Assembly: GCA_963677355.2 (NCBI GenBank)
Contig: CAXXXQ010000002.1
Coordinates: 1 to 64,000, forward strand
DNA from: Thiomicrorhabdus sp963677355
GTDB taxonomy: Bacteria; Pseudomonadota; Gammaproteobacteria; Thiomicrospirales; Thiomicrospiraceae
Direction: 5' to 3'
Length of the DNA stretch: 64,000 bases
The translations under genes and the position numbers were made by a program. Of this stretch, positions 46,536-55,927 are shown in pieces. The notes beneath the pieces were generated by a model. It worked only from the letters and a program-made list of their open reading frames with translations. It ran no database searches and was not told the DNA's origin. The number at the start of each line of letters is the position of its first letter. The stretch's first letter is position 1.

Positions 46536-47789
46536 ATGTTTCAAACATTGAAACAGCAGGATAAAAGTTGGCCGATGGATTTTTGGTTGCTTGGGTTAGT
46601 TATCACTCTGGCAATTATCGGTTTGACCATGGTGACCTCCAGTTCGGTGGCAATCAGTCAAATGCGTTTCGGCAACCCCGATCACTACTTTTACAGACAG
46701 CTGTTCTCAATGGGCTTGGGTGCGGTTGCGGCTTACCTTTTTTTTCAGATTCCGCTCTCTTTCTGGGAGAAACACCGAGGCAAAATTTTTATCTTTGCTA
46801 TTTTCCTGTTGATCGCGGTGTTGATTTTCGGGCGGGAAATTAACGGTAGTAAACGTTGGTTGCCGCTGGTTATCATGAATTTTCAGCCTTCCGAATTCAT
46901 GAAACTGGCGATTGTTATTTTCATGGCCGGTTATCTGGATCGCCACTCGTCGGCAGTAAAAGAGAGCTTTGAAGCGGTCATTCGTTTGGCCTTGCCGTTC
47001 GGTTTGATGGCGATTTTGTTGTTGATGGAACCGGATTACGGCAGTACTTTGGTGATCGCGGTCATTATTACCGGCATGTTGTTGATTGCCGGAGCGCCTT
47101 GGCGTTACTTTGTGTTGACGGTATTGCCGATGGTCACTATTCTGGTGGCTTTGGTGGCGACCTCCAAGTACCGTATGGCCCGTATCAGTAGTTTCCTTGA
47201 TCCGTGGCAGGACCCGTTCGGTAGCGGCTATCAGTTGACGCAGGCATTAATCGCTTCGGGCAGCGGCAACTGGTTTGGCTCCGGTCTGGGAGCTTCGGTA
47301 CAGAAACTCCTCTATTTGCCTGATGCGCATACCGATTTCCTGTTTTCAATTTATGCCGAAGAGTTCGGTTTTATCGGCGTTCTGTTTTTGATTACTTTGT
47401 ATTTGGCTATTTTGTACCGTCTGTTCCGCATCGGTCACAAGGCTTTGGAAGCGAATCATTTCTTTGGCGGCATGATCAGTTACGGCATCGGGATCTGGAT
47501 TATTCTGCAAGCCGGGATTAATATCGGTGTGAATTTGGGGGCTTTCCCAACCAAAGGCTTGACGCTGCCGTTCATGAGTTACGGCGGCAGTAGTGTGTTG
47601 TTGTTGAGCATTGCGTTGGCGATTGTGTTTAGAGTGGATTATGAAACCCGATTCTTGCCGAAACAGCCTAAAGCTGATGATACGGGAGCAGAAGAGGTAG
47701 ATGAGGCCGAACCTGACTCCAAGACGGTAGCAAAGAGCAAGACACGGCGTCGCCGCAGAAAACCCGATTATTCTGTCGCAGGCAGTTAA
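46536..47789 (+). CDS. ftsW: Peptidoglycan glycosyltransferase FtsW
   Basis: This SEDS-family glycosyltransferase of 417 residues polymerises lipid II at the septum with FtsI. Ten membrane helices can be traced. Signatures are GSKRWLPLVIMNFQPSEFMK, the Asp-containing YRMARISSFLDPWQDPFG, HTDFLFSIYAEEFGFIG and GLTLPFMSYGGSSVL. The ATG at 46536 follows the murD stop by one base; an in-frame codon 33 bases earlier would overlap murD and is not needed. The cytoplasmic C-terminus is long and ends in a basic stretch (KTRRRRRKPD). Confidence 0.96.
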   Translation: MFQTLKQQDKSWPMDFWLLGLVITLAIIGLTMVTSSSVAISQMRFGNPDHYFYRQLFSMGLGAVAAYLFFQIPLSFWEKHRGKIFIFAIFLLIAVLIFGREINGSKRWLPLVIMNFQPSEFMKLAIVIFMAGYLDRHSSAVKESFEAVIRLALPFGLMAILLLMEPDYGSTLVIAVIITGMLLIAGAPWRYFVLTVLPMVTILVALVATSKYRMARISSFLDPWQDPFGSGYQLTQALIASGSGNWFGSGLGASVQKLLYLPDAHTDFLFSIYAEEFGFIGVLFLITLYLAILYRLFRIGHKALEANHFFGGMISYGIGIWIILQAGINIGVNLGAFPTKGLTLPFMSYGGSSVLLLSIALAIVFRVDYETRFLPKQPKADDTGAEEVDEAEPDSKTVAKSKTRRRRRKPDYSVAGS

Positions 47790-47841
47790 CGATTATAGAC
47801 AGCTAAGCATTCATTAAACCATTGGAAATTGGACCGAGCAG

Positions 47842-48912
47842 ATGAGTACCGCAAAAAAAGTAATGATTATGGCCGGTGGCACCGGAGGGCATGTTTTCCC
47901 CGGAATCGCATTAGCGGAGGCATTGCAGCACAAAGGTGTCGAGACTTTTTGGTTGGGTACCGAAGGTGGAATGGAGAGCACCTGGGTCAATAATGCCGAG
48001 ATTCCATTGCACACTATTTCCATTAAAGGTTTGCGCGGTAACGGTTTGAAAGGTTGGCTTTTGGCACCTTTTAATGTTTTCAAAGCCTGGTCACAAGCAC
48101 GCAAGATCATGAAGCAGGTTAAGCCGGATCTGGTCTTGGGTATGGGCGGATTTGTCTGCGGTCCGGGCGGTTTGGCTGCAAAGTCATTAGGCATTCCGTT
48201 AGTACTGCATGAGCAGAATGCGATTCCCGGTTTGACCAATAAACTGCTGGCTCCGTTCGCCAAGTTAGTCATCGCCGCCTTTCCGCAAAATAAGATCAAA
48301 GGGCACAACGTGGTCACCATCGGTAATCCGGTACGCCAAGGTTTGGAGACCATTGATACGGTAGAGAATACCCAACCTTGCCATTTGCTGGTATTGGGCG
48401 GCAGTCGCGGAGCTTTGGCTTTAAATGAAACCTTGCCTAAAGCGTTGGCTTTGATGGATGAAGAGATTCGTCCGGTCGTCAAACACCAGACCGGAGAGAA
48501 AACTTTACAGCAAGCCGAACAGGCTTATCAGCAAGCCGGAACGACGGCCGAAGTGGTGCCTTTTATTGACGACATGCTGAAAGCCTATGCACAGGCAGAC
48601 ATGCTGCTATGTCGTTCGGGTGCTTTGACGGTCAGTGAGCTCATGGCGGTGGCCCGTCCGGCGATTATGGTACCCTATCCGCATGCGGTAGATGATCACC
48701 AAACGGCTAACGCTCAGGCTTTGGTTGATTTGGAAGGCGGGCAGATCATTCAGCAGTCTGAATTGACGCCGGAACGTTTGGCGGAGGCTTTGACCGCGTG
48801 GTGTGTGAATACGGAAAGAAGAGTAAGAGCTTCAGAAAATATCCGCATGCGTGCAAAAACGCAGGCTACAGAACAGATTGTGGATAAGTTAATGGCAATC
48901 ATGGGTGAGTGA
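47842..48912 (+). CDS. murG: Lipid II synthase MurG
   Basis: This 356-residue GT28 glycosyltransferase adds GlcNAc to lipid I on the inner face of the membrane. Signatures are IMAGGTGGHVFPGIALAE (about residues 9-26), GMGGFVCGPGGLAAK, VLHEQNAIPGLTN, LVLGGSRGALALNE and CRSGALTVSELMAVARP. Full length. In most gammaproteobacteria murC follows; here an SDR gene overlaps the stop (TGATG) and murC is 14 kb further on. Confidence 0.97.
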   Translation: MSTAKKVMIMAGGTGGHVFPGIALAEALQHKGVETFWLGTEGGMESTWVNNAEIPLHTISIKGLRGNGLKGWLLAPFNVFKAWSQARKIMKQVKPDLVLGMGGFVCGPGGLAAKSLGIPLVLHEQNAIPGLTNKLLAPFAKLVIAAFPQNKIKGHNVVTIGNPVRQGLETIDTVENTQPCHLLVLGGSRGALALNETLPKALALMDEEIRPVVKHQTGEKTLQQAEQAYQQAGTTAEVVPFIDDMLKAYAQADMLLCRSGALTVSELMAVARPAIMVPYPHAVDDHQTANAQALVDLEGGQIIQQSELTPERLAEALTAWCVNTERRVRASENIRMRAKTQATEQIVDKLMAIMGE

Positions 48913-49691
48913 TGAAAGGTTTAGCAAACAAGAGAATTTTGATTACAGGTGCTTCCAGCGGGATTGGCGCGGGCATGGCAAAAGTGCTGGCTCGAGAGGG
49001 TTGCCGTCTCGTACTGCATTACAACGCCAATGAAGCGGGTATTGAAAAGACCCATGCTGCGGTCAAGGAATTGGGGGCAGAGGCTGAAAAGCTGCGTTGC
49101 GATTTCCGTGACCTGACTTCACTTGGCGAATTTTTTGAACAGGCTTGGGACGTGTTTGACGGCTTGGATGGTTTGGTCAATAATGCCGGTATTGTGACCA
49201 AGACGGTTGCTTTGAAAGACGCTCAAGGCGAACGCTTTGCCGAAACGCTGGCGGTCAATTTGCATGCGCCTTATCAATTGAGTACCGCTTTTGCGCAAGC
49301 GTGTATCGATGCCAAACAGGGCGGAGCGATTGTCAATAACAGCAGTATTCATGGACAGGCAACCTGTGAGTGGTTTTCCGCCTATGCGGCATCCAAAGCC
49401 GGCTTGGATGCGATTACCAAAGTGCAGGCGGTAGAGTGGGGACCATACGGCATTCGAGTCAATGTACTTGCTCCAGGGGTCGTTCCGGTAGAGAGAACGG
49501 ATCGTATCCTTAGCGAACCGGCTATGGAGAAAAAGTGGTGTGAACGTATGCCAAGCGGTCGTTACGGAACCACCGAGGAGATGGGCGAAGCTACCGCATT
49601 TCTGCTTTCCGATCACGCCAACTGGATGACCGGCTCGGTGATGACCGTGGACGGAGGTTTGATTGCTCGGGGGAATTATCCTGTGAGGTAA
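48912..49691 (+). CDS. Short-chain dehydrogenase/reductase
   Basis: This 259-residue classical SDR shows the NAD(P) motif ILITGASSGIGAGMAKVLA (about residues 7-25), NNAG in LVNNAGIVTKT, the catalytic Ser in IVNNSSIHG and YAASKAGLDAITK with Tyr and Lys. The closest overall look is to FabG or glucose-dehydrogenase-like SDRs; the substrate is unknown. The ATG at 48912 overlaps the murG stop, so it is the last gene of the dcw transcript and is followed by a terminator. An SDR in this place is not part of the usual dcw set. Confidence 0.88.
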   Translation: MKGLANKRILITGASSGIGAGMAKVLAREGCRLVLHYNANEAGIEKTHAAVKELGAEAEKLRCDFRDLTSLGEFFEQAWDVFDGLDGLVNNAGIVTKTVALKDAQGERFAETLAVNLHAPYQLSTAFAQACIDAKQGGAIVNNSSIHGQATCEWFSAYAASKAGLDAITKVQAVEWGPYGIRVNVLAPGVVPVERTDRILSEPAMEKKWCERMPSGRYGTTEEMGEATAFLLSDHANWMTGSVMTVDGGLIARGNYPVR

Positions 49692-49722
49692 TCCTTTTTC
49701 CTTTGTAGTTCATAGATTATGA

Positions 49723-49758
49723 AACGCTTGTTCAATGTTATTGAACAGGCGTTTTTTT
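49723..49758 (+). terminator. Rho-independent terminator after the dcw operon segment
   Basis: The inverted repeat ACGCTTGTTCAA / TTGAACAGGCGT with a five-base loop is followed by seven T. It lies 31 bases after the SDR stop and ends the mraZ-to-SDR transcription unit. Confidence 0.88.
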
Positions 49759-49842
49759 ATGGTGGCAGTGGTTGGGTTGTTTTGAATGGCATCTGTTTTG
49801 CTTTGATCGAGTAGACGTCAATAATTTAACAGATGAAATTCT

Positions 49843-51873
49843 ATGAATCAGTGGTTACGTAACTTAACAATCAAACAGAAAATGCGCTTCGGATTCGGCG
49901 TGATCTGGGTGGTGCTGGCCTTTATCACCATTCAGGCTGCGGTCAATCTCGGGGTGGTTCGTTCTAATATTGCCAATGTTGTCGAAACTCATCAGCCGAT
50001 TGCCTTAGAGGCAAAAGATTCCGCTTTTATGCTGGAAAAAAGCATGAATGCGTTGAGTATGTACGTTTTAACCGGTGAACCTGAAATTTTGAAAAATTAT
50101 CGTGACGGTATCGGCTTGGTTAAAGAGAAAATCCAATCTGCACAGCAGACACTGGCTAATGTTGATAATGAAAAGCAGGTTCTACATAAGGCTTACCTCA
50201 AGCTGGAAGAAGGCCTGACTCGTCTAGACCCGATTGTGGAACAGATTCAGGAAATCCAGAAGAATCGTTCACTCAAGTTTCCGGCTTTCGAATACGTCAA
50301 TGAGCATATGTTGCCGATTGCCAGCCAGACACAGCAAATCATCAATTCGATGGTAAATTCCGAGTTAAATGACCTGTCGGAAAGTCGACAAGTGATGTTG
50401 GCCAATATTCTGGAACTACAGAAGAACTGGTTGAATGTCACCAGCAGTTTACGCGGTTATCTTGGTTTTAGAAGCGATGTGATGGCGCAGGCGACCGATA
50501 ATTATTTGGATCGTTATGAAGAGTTATTGAACAGCATCGCTACGCAGAAAAAAGTCGAGTTAACGATCGAAGAAGAAGATGGTATTGCCCAGCTACAGGA
50601 TATTTACCAGAGCTACCGTGAACACTATATGGTAACCAAAGGGATTCATGGCGGTGAGAAATGGCGTATGGATACCTGGTTGATGAACAATAAAGTATTA
50701 CCGGTCTTTGAATTATTGGATAAAGAGCTAATCAATATTTCCGAGCATGCGGTTTCGGAAGTGGAAACCATGAGCCAAGATGTGATGGAGTCTAGTCTAT
50801 TCAGTATTATTATGTTGCTGGTGATTTCGGCACTTGGACAAATCAGTGGCATGGTGGTTTCTAGAAAAGTCACCAATGCGGTTTCCAATCCGATCAAGGA
50901 TATTTCCGATGCGATGCAGGATATTGCCGAGGGTGAAGGGGATTTAACCCGTCGTTTGCCGGTTAAGAGCCGCGACGAGATTGGTCAGTTAGCGGAGCAC
51001 TTCAACTTGTTTGTCGAGAAGATTCATCGCATGTTGTCAGAGGTTTCCGATACGGTTAATCAGTTGGAGATTTCTTCGCAGAACCTAATAGAGATTACCC
51101 ATCAGGCCAAACAGGGAACCGATATGCAACTTGCTGCAACCGGTGGTTTGTCGAGCTCGATGATCGATATGACGCAAAAATCGCAAAGTGTCGAAGACCA
51201 TTCGCACAACACTTCGCGCGCCACCGAGCAGGCGGCGGAGAAGGTTAAGCAAGGCGGGGATATGGTGTTAGGCACGGCTAATGAAATTCAGAAGCTGACC
51301 GAAGGTATGGAAGAGATGACCAATGCCGTTAATGCTCTGCGAGAGGACAGCGAGTCCATCGGTACCGTGGTTAGTGTGATCAGAGAGATTGCCGAGCAGA
51401 CCAACTTGTTATCACTGAATGCTGCAATCGAAGCGGCTAGAGCCGGTGAACACGGCCGTGGCTTTGCGGTGGTAGCCGATGAGGTTCGCGGATTGGCACA
51501 GAGAACACAAGAATCGACTCTGCAAATTGAAGGGATTATCGATAAAATTCGTCAAGCGACCTTGTCGACGGTGGATGTGGTTAAAACCGGACAGAATGCA
51601 ACCAAAGCGAGTTGCGAGGCGATTCAAAAAACCAAGTCGGCATTGCAACCGGCGATTATCCTGATGGATGATATTAATCAGATGAGCCAACAGATGGCGG
51701 ATGCGGCGCATACGCAAAGTGAGCTGGCTCGTCAGATCAATCAGAATATCTCGCAGATTCATGAGGTCACCGAGAAAGCGGCCGAAGGGACTACGAGTAC
51801 CGAAAAAGCGGGTAACGACCTGCAATTCCTTGCTGACAAGCTAGAGAGCTTGGTTCATCAGTTCAAAATCTAA
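49843..51873 (+). CDS. Methyl-accepting chemotaxis protein, membrane-bound
   Basis: This 676-residue chemoreceptor has two membrane helices (about residues 15-38 and 325-345) enclosing a large helical periplasmic sensor of about 290 residues. A HAMP domain follows (NPIKDISDAMQDIAEGEGDL), then a cytoplasmic signalling domain with the tip IAEQTNLLSLNAAIEAARAG. The sensor part resembles helical-bundle receptors; the ligand is unknown. It has its own terminators before and after, so it is a single-gene unit set inside the split dcw region. Confidence 0.92.
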   Translation: MNQWLRNLTIKQKMRFGFGVIWVVLAFITIQAAVNLGVVRSNIANVVETHQPIALEAKDSAFMLEKSMNALSMYVLTGEPEILKNYRDGIGLVKEKIQSAQQTLANVDNEKQVLHKAYLKLEEGLTRLDPIVEQIQEIQKNRSLKFPAFEYVNEHMLPIASQTQQIINSMVNSELNDLSESRQVMLANILELQKNWLNVTSSLRGYLGFRSDVMAQATDNYLDRYEELLNSIATQKKVELTIEEEDGIAQLQDIYQSYREHYMVTKGIHGGEKWRMDTWLMNNKVLPVFELLDKELINISEHAVSEVETMSQDVMESSLFSIIMLLVISALGQISGMVVSRKVTNAVSNPIKDISDAMQDIAEGEGDLTRRLPVKSRDEIGQLAEHFNLFVEKIHRMLSEVSDTVNQLEISSQNLIEITHQAKQGTDMQLAATGGLSSSMIDMTQKSQSVEDHSHNTSRATEQAAEKVKQGGDMVLGTANEIQKLTEGMEEMTNAVNALREDSESIGTVVSVIREIAEQTNLLSLNAAIEAARAGEHGRGFAVVADEVRGLAQRTQESTLQIEGIIDKIRQATLSTVDVVKTGQNATKASCEAIQKTKSALQPAIILMDDINQMSQQMADAAHTQSELARQINQNISQIHEVTEKAAEGTTSTEKAGNDLQFLADKLESLVHQFKI

Positions 51874-51898
51874 TTGTTTTACTTTTACGCTAGACTTG

Positions 51899-51927
51899 AA
51901 TGCCGGTAACGTTAACCGGCATTTTTT
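51899..51927 (+). terminator. Rho-independent terminator after the chemoreceptor gene
   Basis: AATGCCGGT and ACCGGCATT form a 9-bp stem followed by a T-run, 25 bases after the stop codon. Confidence 0.88.
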
Positions 51928-52023
51928 GTTTTCGTTGCCCTCAGCTTAATTATTTCCGCAAAAAGTTATAGCTCGTTATAATGCTGTTTTAAATTTATAA
52001 CAACGAGATTCGACGGTAAATCT

Positions 52024-52806
52024 ATGTGGTCCTACCCTCAAATTGATCCGGTCGCTTTAGACTTGGGCTTTATGCAAGTTCATTGGTACGGTTTGATGTA
52101 TCTGTTCGCCTTTGCCGGCGGTTGGTTGTACGGAGTTTACCGGGCTAAAACCAGATTGCCTTGGAATACCGAGATGGTTGGCGATCTGCTGTTTTATGTT
52201 GCCATGGGGGTGATTCTCGGCGGCCGTATCGGATATATTCTGTTTTATGATCTGGCACACTACCTTGCCGAACCGATGGATGTGTTCAAAGTATGGCAGG
52301 GCGGCATGTCTTTCCACGGGGGCTTATTGGGTGTGACCGTGGCAATGTTCCTGTTTGCCAGAAAAACTGAGCAGAGCTTTCTACAGGTAGCCGATTTTGT
52401 CGCCCCTTTGATTCCGATCGGGCTGTTTACCGGGCGTATCGGTAACTTTATCAACGGCGAGTTATGGGGCAAGCCGACCGACTCCGCTTTCGGGATGTGG
52501 GTCTATGACCCGGTTGTCCAGCAGACGGTGCAGAAATATCCAACCCAACTTTTAGAGGCCTTGCTTGAAGGTGTGGTGCTGTTCCTGATTTTGGCTTTCT
52601 ACGGTCGTCAGCCACGTAACCCGGGGGCGGTTGCCGGCATGTTTTTGATCGGTTACGGTGTCTTTAGATTTATTGTCGAATTCTGGAGAGTGCCGGATGC
52701 TCAATTGGGTTACCTACTATGGGGCTGGTTGACTATGGGACAGATTCTTTCTACGCCGATGATTTTGGTTGGCGCTTATTTCGTATTTAGACCTATAAAG
52801 AAGTAA
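52024..52806 (+). CDS. lgt: Prolipoprotein diacylglyceryl transferase
   Basis: This 260-residue integral membrane enzyme attaches diacylglycerol to the lipobox cysteine of prelipoproteins. Signatures are VHWYGLMYLFAFAGGW, ILGGRIGYILFYD, WQGGMSFHGGLLGV with the essential HGGLLG, and FTGRIGNFINGELWGKP. Seven membrane helices fit the known topology. It leads a lgt-thyA-folA operon, as in many gammaproteobacteria, with a 6-base gap to thyA. Confidence 0.97.
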   Translation: MWSYPQIDPVALDLGFMQVHWYGLMYLFAFAGGWLYGVYRAKTRLPWNTEMVGDLLFYVAMGVILGGRIGYILFYDLAHYLAEPMDVFKVWQGGMSFHGGLLGVTVAMFLFARKTEQSFLQVADFVAPLIPIGLFTGRIGNFINGELWGKPTDSAFGMWVYDPVVQQTVQKYPTQLLEALLEGVVLFLILAFYGRQPRNPGAVAGMFLIGYGVFRFIVEFWRVPDAQLGYLLWGWLTMGQILSTPMILVGAYFVFRPIKK

Positions 52807-52812
52807 ATAGAC

Positions 52813-53646
52813 ATGCAGCAATATTTAGATTTACTCTCTCATATCATGGAAAACGGTACCGACAAAGGTGACCGTACCGGTACCGGAACCCGCTCGGTTT
52901 TCGGCTATCAAATGCGTTTTGATTTGCAGCAAGGCTTTCCTTTGCTGACGACGAAAAAACTGCATTTACGTTCGATTATTCATGAGTTGCTCTGGTTTCT
53001 GTCCGGCGATACCAATATTCGTTACCTGAAAGAAAACGGGGTGCGAATTTGGGACGAGTGGGCCACCGAGGAAGGAGATCTAGGGCCTCTGTACGGTAAA
53101 CAGTGGGTGGCATGGGAAAAGCCGAACGGCGAAACCATCAATCAGATTGCTGAAGTGGTCGATACCTTAAAAAATAATCCGAACAGCCGCCGCATGATTG
53201 TTTCTGCCTGGAATCCGGCGGATTTGCCGGACGAGTCGATCAGCCCGCAGGAGAACGTTAAACAGGGGCGTATGGCTTTGGCGACTTGCCACGCTTTTTT
53301 CCAGTTTTATGTTGCCAACGGTAAGTTATCCTGTCAGCTCTATCAGCGTAGTGCGGATACGTTCTTAGGCGTGCCGTTCAATATCGCCAGTTACGCCTTG
53401 CTGGTGCATATGATCGCTCAGCAAACCGGTTATAACGTTGGCGACTTTGTCTGGACCGGCGGTGATGTCCACCTATATAACAACACTATGGAACAGGCTA
53501 AAGAGCAGGTCGCGCGTAAGCCTTATCCGTTGCCTAAATTGGTGATCAAACGTAAGCCGGAATCGATTTTTGATTATAAGTTTGAAGATTTTGAGATTCA
53601 GGATTATCAGAGTCATCCGCATATCAAGGCGACGGTGTCGGTATGA
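52813..53646 (+). CDS. thyA: Thymidylate synthase
   Basis: This 277-residue ThyA converts dUMP to dTMP with methylene-tetrahydrofolate. The nucleophilic Cys is in MALATCHAFFQFYV (about residue 160). Other landmarks are DRTGTGTRSVFGYQMRF, LHLRSIIHELLWFLSGDTN, LYQRSADTFLGVPFNIASY and the C-terminal PHPxIKA-like SHPHIKATVSV. The stop overlaps folA (ATGA), coupling it to the enzyme that recycles its dihydrofolate product. Confidence 0.97.
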   Translation: MQQYLDLLSHIMENGTDKGDRTGTGTRSVFGYQMRFDLQQGFPLLTTKKLHLRSIIHELLWFLSGDTNIRYLKENGVRIWDEWATEEGDLGPLYGKQWVAWEKPNGETINQIAEVVDTLKNNPNSRRMIVSAWNPADLPDESISPQENVKQGRMALATCHAFFQFYVANGKLSCQLYQRSADTFLGVPFNIASYALLVHMIAQQTGYNVGDFVWTGGDVHLYNNTMEQAKEQVARKPYPLPKLVIKRKPESIFDYKFEDFEIQDYQSHPHIKATVSV

Positions 53647-54134
53647 AGATTGCGATGATTGCTGCCATGACTAAAAACCGAACTATCGGTTTTGAAAACG
53701 ACATGCCTTGGCATTTACCCGACGATTTGAAGTTTTTCAAAGCGAAAACCACCGGCAAACCGGTGATCATGGGGCGTAAAACCTTCGAATCCATCGGCTC
53801 GCGTCCGCTGCCGAATCGACCGAACTATGTTATTAGCCGCCAGAATGACTTTGATGCTAATGGCGCGGCGCTGTTCTCATCCGTAGAAGAAGTGTTAGCC
53901 GCTATTCCGGTCGAGACGGATGAAGTGATTATTATGGGTGGCGGTCAGCTATACAATATGATGTTGCCTAAAGCGGACAAGCTCTACCTGACTTTGATTG
54001 ATGCCGAGATAGATGGAGATACCCATTTCCCTGACTGGAATGCGTTTGCTTGGCAAGAGGTCGAACGCGAGCATCACCCTCAGGATGACAAGCACGCTTA
54101 TGCATTCGATTTTGTGACTTTGGAACGAGTCTAA
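53643..54134 (+). CDS. folA: Dihydrofolate reductase
   Basis: This 163-residue enzyme reduces dihydrofolate with NADPH. Landmarks: IGFENDMPWHLPDDLKFFK with the catalytic Asp (about residue 28), KPVIMGRKTFESIGSRPLPN, and VIIMGGGQLYNMMLPKADKLYLT. The start overlaps the thyA stop. A strong terminator follows. Confidence 0.96.
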   Translation: MKIAMIAAMTKNRTIGFENDMPWHLPDDLKFFKAKTTGKPVIMGRKTFESIGSRPLPNRPNYVISRQNDFDANGAALFSSVEEVLAAIPVETDEVIIMGGGQLYNMMLPKADKLYLTLIDAEIDGDTHFPDWNAFAWQEVEREHHPQDDKHAYAFDFVTLERV

Positions 54135-54169
54135 CGCTTGAATTTGAAGGAATGGCAAAGTTGAGATGA

Positions 54170-54198
54170 AAGGCCGCATATATGTATGCGGCCTTTTT
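54170..54198 (+). terminator. Rho-independent terminator between folA and znuB
   Basis: GGCCGCATA and TATGCGGCC form a 9-bp stem with a four-base loop, then six T. The two operons converge here; the leftward T-run is short, so it mainly ends the folA transcript. Confidence 0.88.
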
Positions 54199-54215
54199 TG
54201 TTTAAGCAGATTATT

Positions 54216-55010
54216 TTAAGCCGTATCCCGTTTGGCTTGCAGGATCAAGAACAGGATAGTCGCCGACATAACGATGGCCGGCCCGGTAGGCAGATCAAAA
54301 TGATAGGAGCCGAACAGACCGGCAATGATTGAAATAATGCCAATCAAAATGCTGTAGCCGAGCATCTGTTCCGGAGAGCTGGAGAGTTTTCTCGCCGCTG
54401 CGGCCGGAATAATCAGAAGTGAAGTAACCAATAGAACACCGACGATTTTCATCGATAGCGCAATCATAAAGGCGAGCAATAATACAAATTGCAACTGTAC
54501 CGACTTGACCGCGACTCCCTCAACTTGCGCCAGCTCGCTATTCAATGTTAGGTTCAACAGAGACTGCCAGTGTTTCAGATAAAACAGCAGGATTAGCACA
54601 CTGGTCAGGGCAATCAAGCCAAGATCGGTCGTGTTGATGCTCAGAATATCCCCGAATAGATACCCCATCAGATCGACCTGGATATTGTCTTGCAGGCTGA
54701 TCAGAATCAGACCAAAAGCCAAGCTGCTATGTGCAAGAATACCGAGTAGGGTATCTGAGGAGAGCTGCTTGTATTGACTGAAAGCAAAGATGGCCGCACC
54801 GATCAGCATGGAGACGATAATGACGCTCAATGTCAGGTTGGTTTGCAGAAACAGGCCGATACTGATGCCGAGCAGAGCGGAGTGCGCCAGAGTAGCACCA
54901 AAATAAGATTGACGCTGCCAGACCATAAAGACACCAAGCGGTGCGGAAATAATGGCTAGACCGATGCCGCCGATCAAGGCCATCCACATGAAATCAGGAA
55001 TCAAATTCAT
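54216..55010 (-). CDS. znuB: Zinc ABC transporter permease ZnuB
   Basis: This 264-residue membrane permease of the metal ABC-3 family has seven to eight helices. Landmarks are GVFMVWQRQSYFGATLAHSA, LLGISIGL, VEGVAVKSVQLQFVLLLA and LLVTSLLIIPAAAARKLS. It forms the zinc channel with ZnuC. The start overlaps the end of znuC by four bases (ATGA), so both are one transcript, divergent from znuA. Confidence 0.94.
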   Translation of the reverse strand: MNLIPDFMWMALIGGIGLAIISAPLGVFMVWQRQSYFGATLAHSALLGISIGLFLQTNLTLSVIIVSMLIGAAIFAFSQYKQLSSDTLLGILAHSSLAFGLILISLQDNIQVDLMGYLFGDILSINTTDLGLIALTSVLILLFYLKHWQSLLNLTLNSELAQVEGVAVKSVQLQFVLLLAFMIALSMKIVGVLLVTSLLIIPAAAARKLSSSPEQMLGYSILIGIISIIAGLFGSYHFDLPTGPAIVMSATILFLILQAKRDTA

Positions 55011-55867
55011 GAGTGCGACTCCTTGTGGTGGTGATGATCGTGGTGGTCATGCTGTTCTCCATGGGCGTGTTCGCAGGCATCATGGTTGTGGTGGTGTTCA
55101 TAGAAGGCGATGCTGTCGGAGAAGTCTCCGAACAGCGCTCTGAATTCAGAGGTTTGACTGACGCTGTGCGGATGACCGGTACAACATAAATGTTGATTCA
55201 AACACAAGACTTCATCGGTGTGGCGCATGACCACATGCAGATCGTGACTGACCATGAGAATGCCGCAACCATGTTCATGGCGGACTTGATCGATATAGTT
55301 ATAAATTTCGGTTTGTCCCTGCAGGTCAACACCTTGTACCGGTTCGTCCAGAACCAGTAATTCCGGTTCCCTGATCAGCGCTCTGGCTAGCAGGATACGT
55401 TGCATCTCTCCACCGGAAACTTTTTGAATCGGATTTTTTAGCAGGTGCTCTATATTTAGCTCGGCGGTTGTTTTTTCAATCAATGTGTTATGATATGCGC
55501 CCTTGAAAAAAGGGAAGCCGATCTTGTACTTCGGATGCATGGCCGATTTTGACAGGCCGAGCTGCAAAAAACGTTCGACCGTCATCGGCAGTGTTGGATC
55601 GACGTGGATTTTTTGCGGCATAAATCCGATGTTCAGATCCGGGCGGCGGATAACCTGACCTTCGGTCGGTTTGATAAGGCCGAGAAGAATTTTAAGTAAG
55701 GTCGATTTTCCTGCACCGTTGGGCCCAATTAATGTCACAATTTCTTTGGCTTTGATTTGCAAGGAAATATCTTGCAAAACCGGTGTCCCATCAAATTGAT
55801 GGGCGAGCTTTTCAGCTTTGATTAGAGTGGGATGGTTAGTCTCGGTTCCGACTATATTGTGTTGCAC
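55007..55867 (-). CDS. znuC: Zinc ABC transporter ATPase ZnuC, with His-rich tail
   Basis: This 286-residue ATPase has Walker A GPNGAGKSTLLK (about residues 52-63), the signature VSGGEMQRILLARAL, Walker B LLVLDEPVQGVD and switch His in LMVSHDLHVVM. The last 35 residues are very His-rich (HHNHDACEHAH, then HHDHHHH), a possible zinc buffer or sensor; E. coli ZnuC also has a short His-rich tail. The start is GTG at 55867, with AAGG upstream inside a palindrome. Expression is likely controlled by Zur (inference from family). Confidence 0.94.
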   Translation of the reverse strand: MQHNIVGTETNHPTLIKAEKLAHQFDGTPVLQDISLQIKAKEIVTLIGPNGAGKSTLLKILLGLIKPTEGQVIRRPDLNIGFMPQKIHVDPTLPMTVERFLQLGLSKSAMHPKYKIGFPFFKGAYHNTLIEKTTAELNIEHLLKNPIQKVSGGEMQRILLARALIREPELLVLDEPVQGVDLQGQTEIYNYIDQVRHEHGCGILMVSHDLHVVMRHTDEVLCLNQHLCCTGHPHSVSQTSEFRALFGDFSDSIAFYEHHHNHDACEHAHGEQHDHHDHHHHKESHS

Positions 55868-55927
55868 TGAACAAGGCCTTGTTAATATAGAGTTTTAATA
55901 TTTGTGAATATTCTATCGGGTTTAATC
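55868..55927. promoter_or_regulatory. Divergent znuCB/znuA control region with two palindromes
   Basis: Only 60 bases separate the znuC GTG and the znuA ATG. They hold AACAAGG/CCTTGTT (55870-55883, a perfect 14-bp palindrome over the znuC ribosome site) and AATATT-TGTG-AATATT (55897-55912). Either could be an operator for a zinc regulator such as Zur, but neither is a close match to the known GTTATAATATAAC-type Zur site. Confidence 0.4.

Noticed and set aside
47814..48482. A 222-codon open frame antisense to murG
   Set aside because: It overlaps a fully conserved murG and resembles no known protein; it is a codon-bias shadow.
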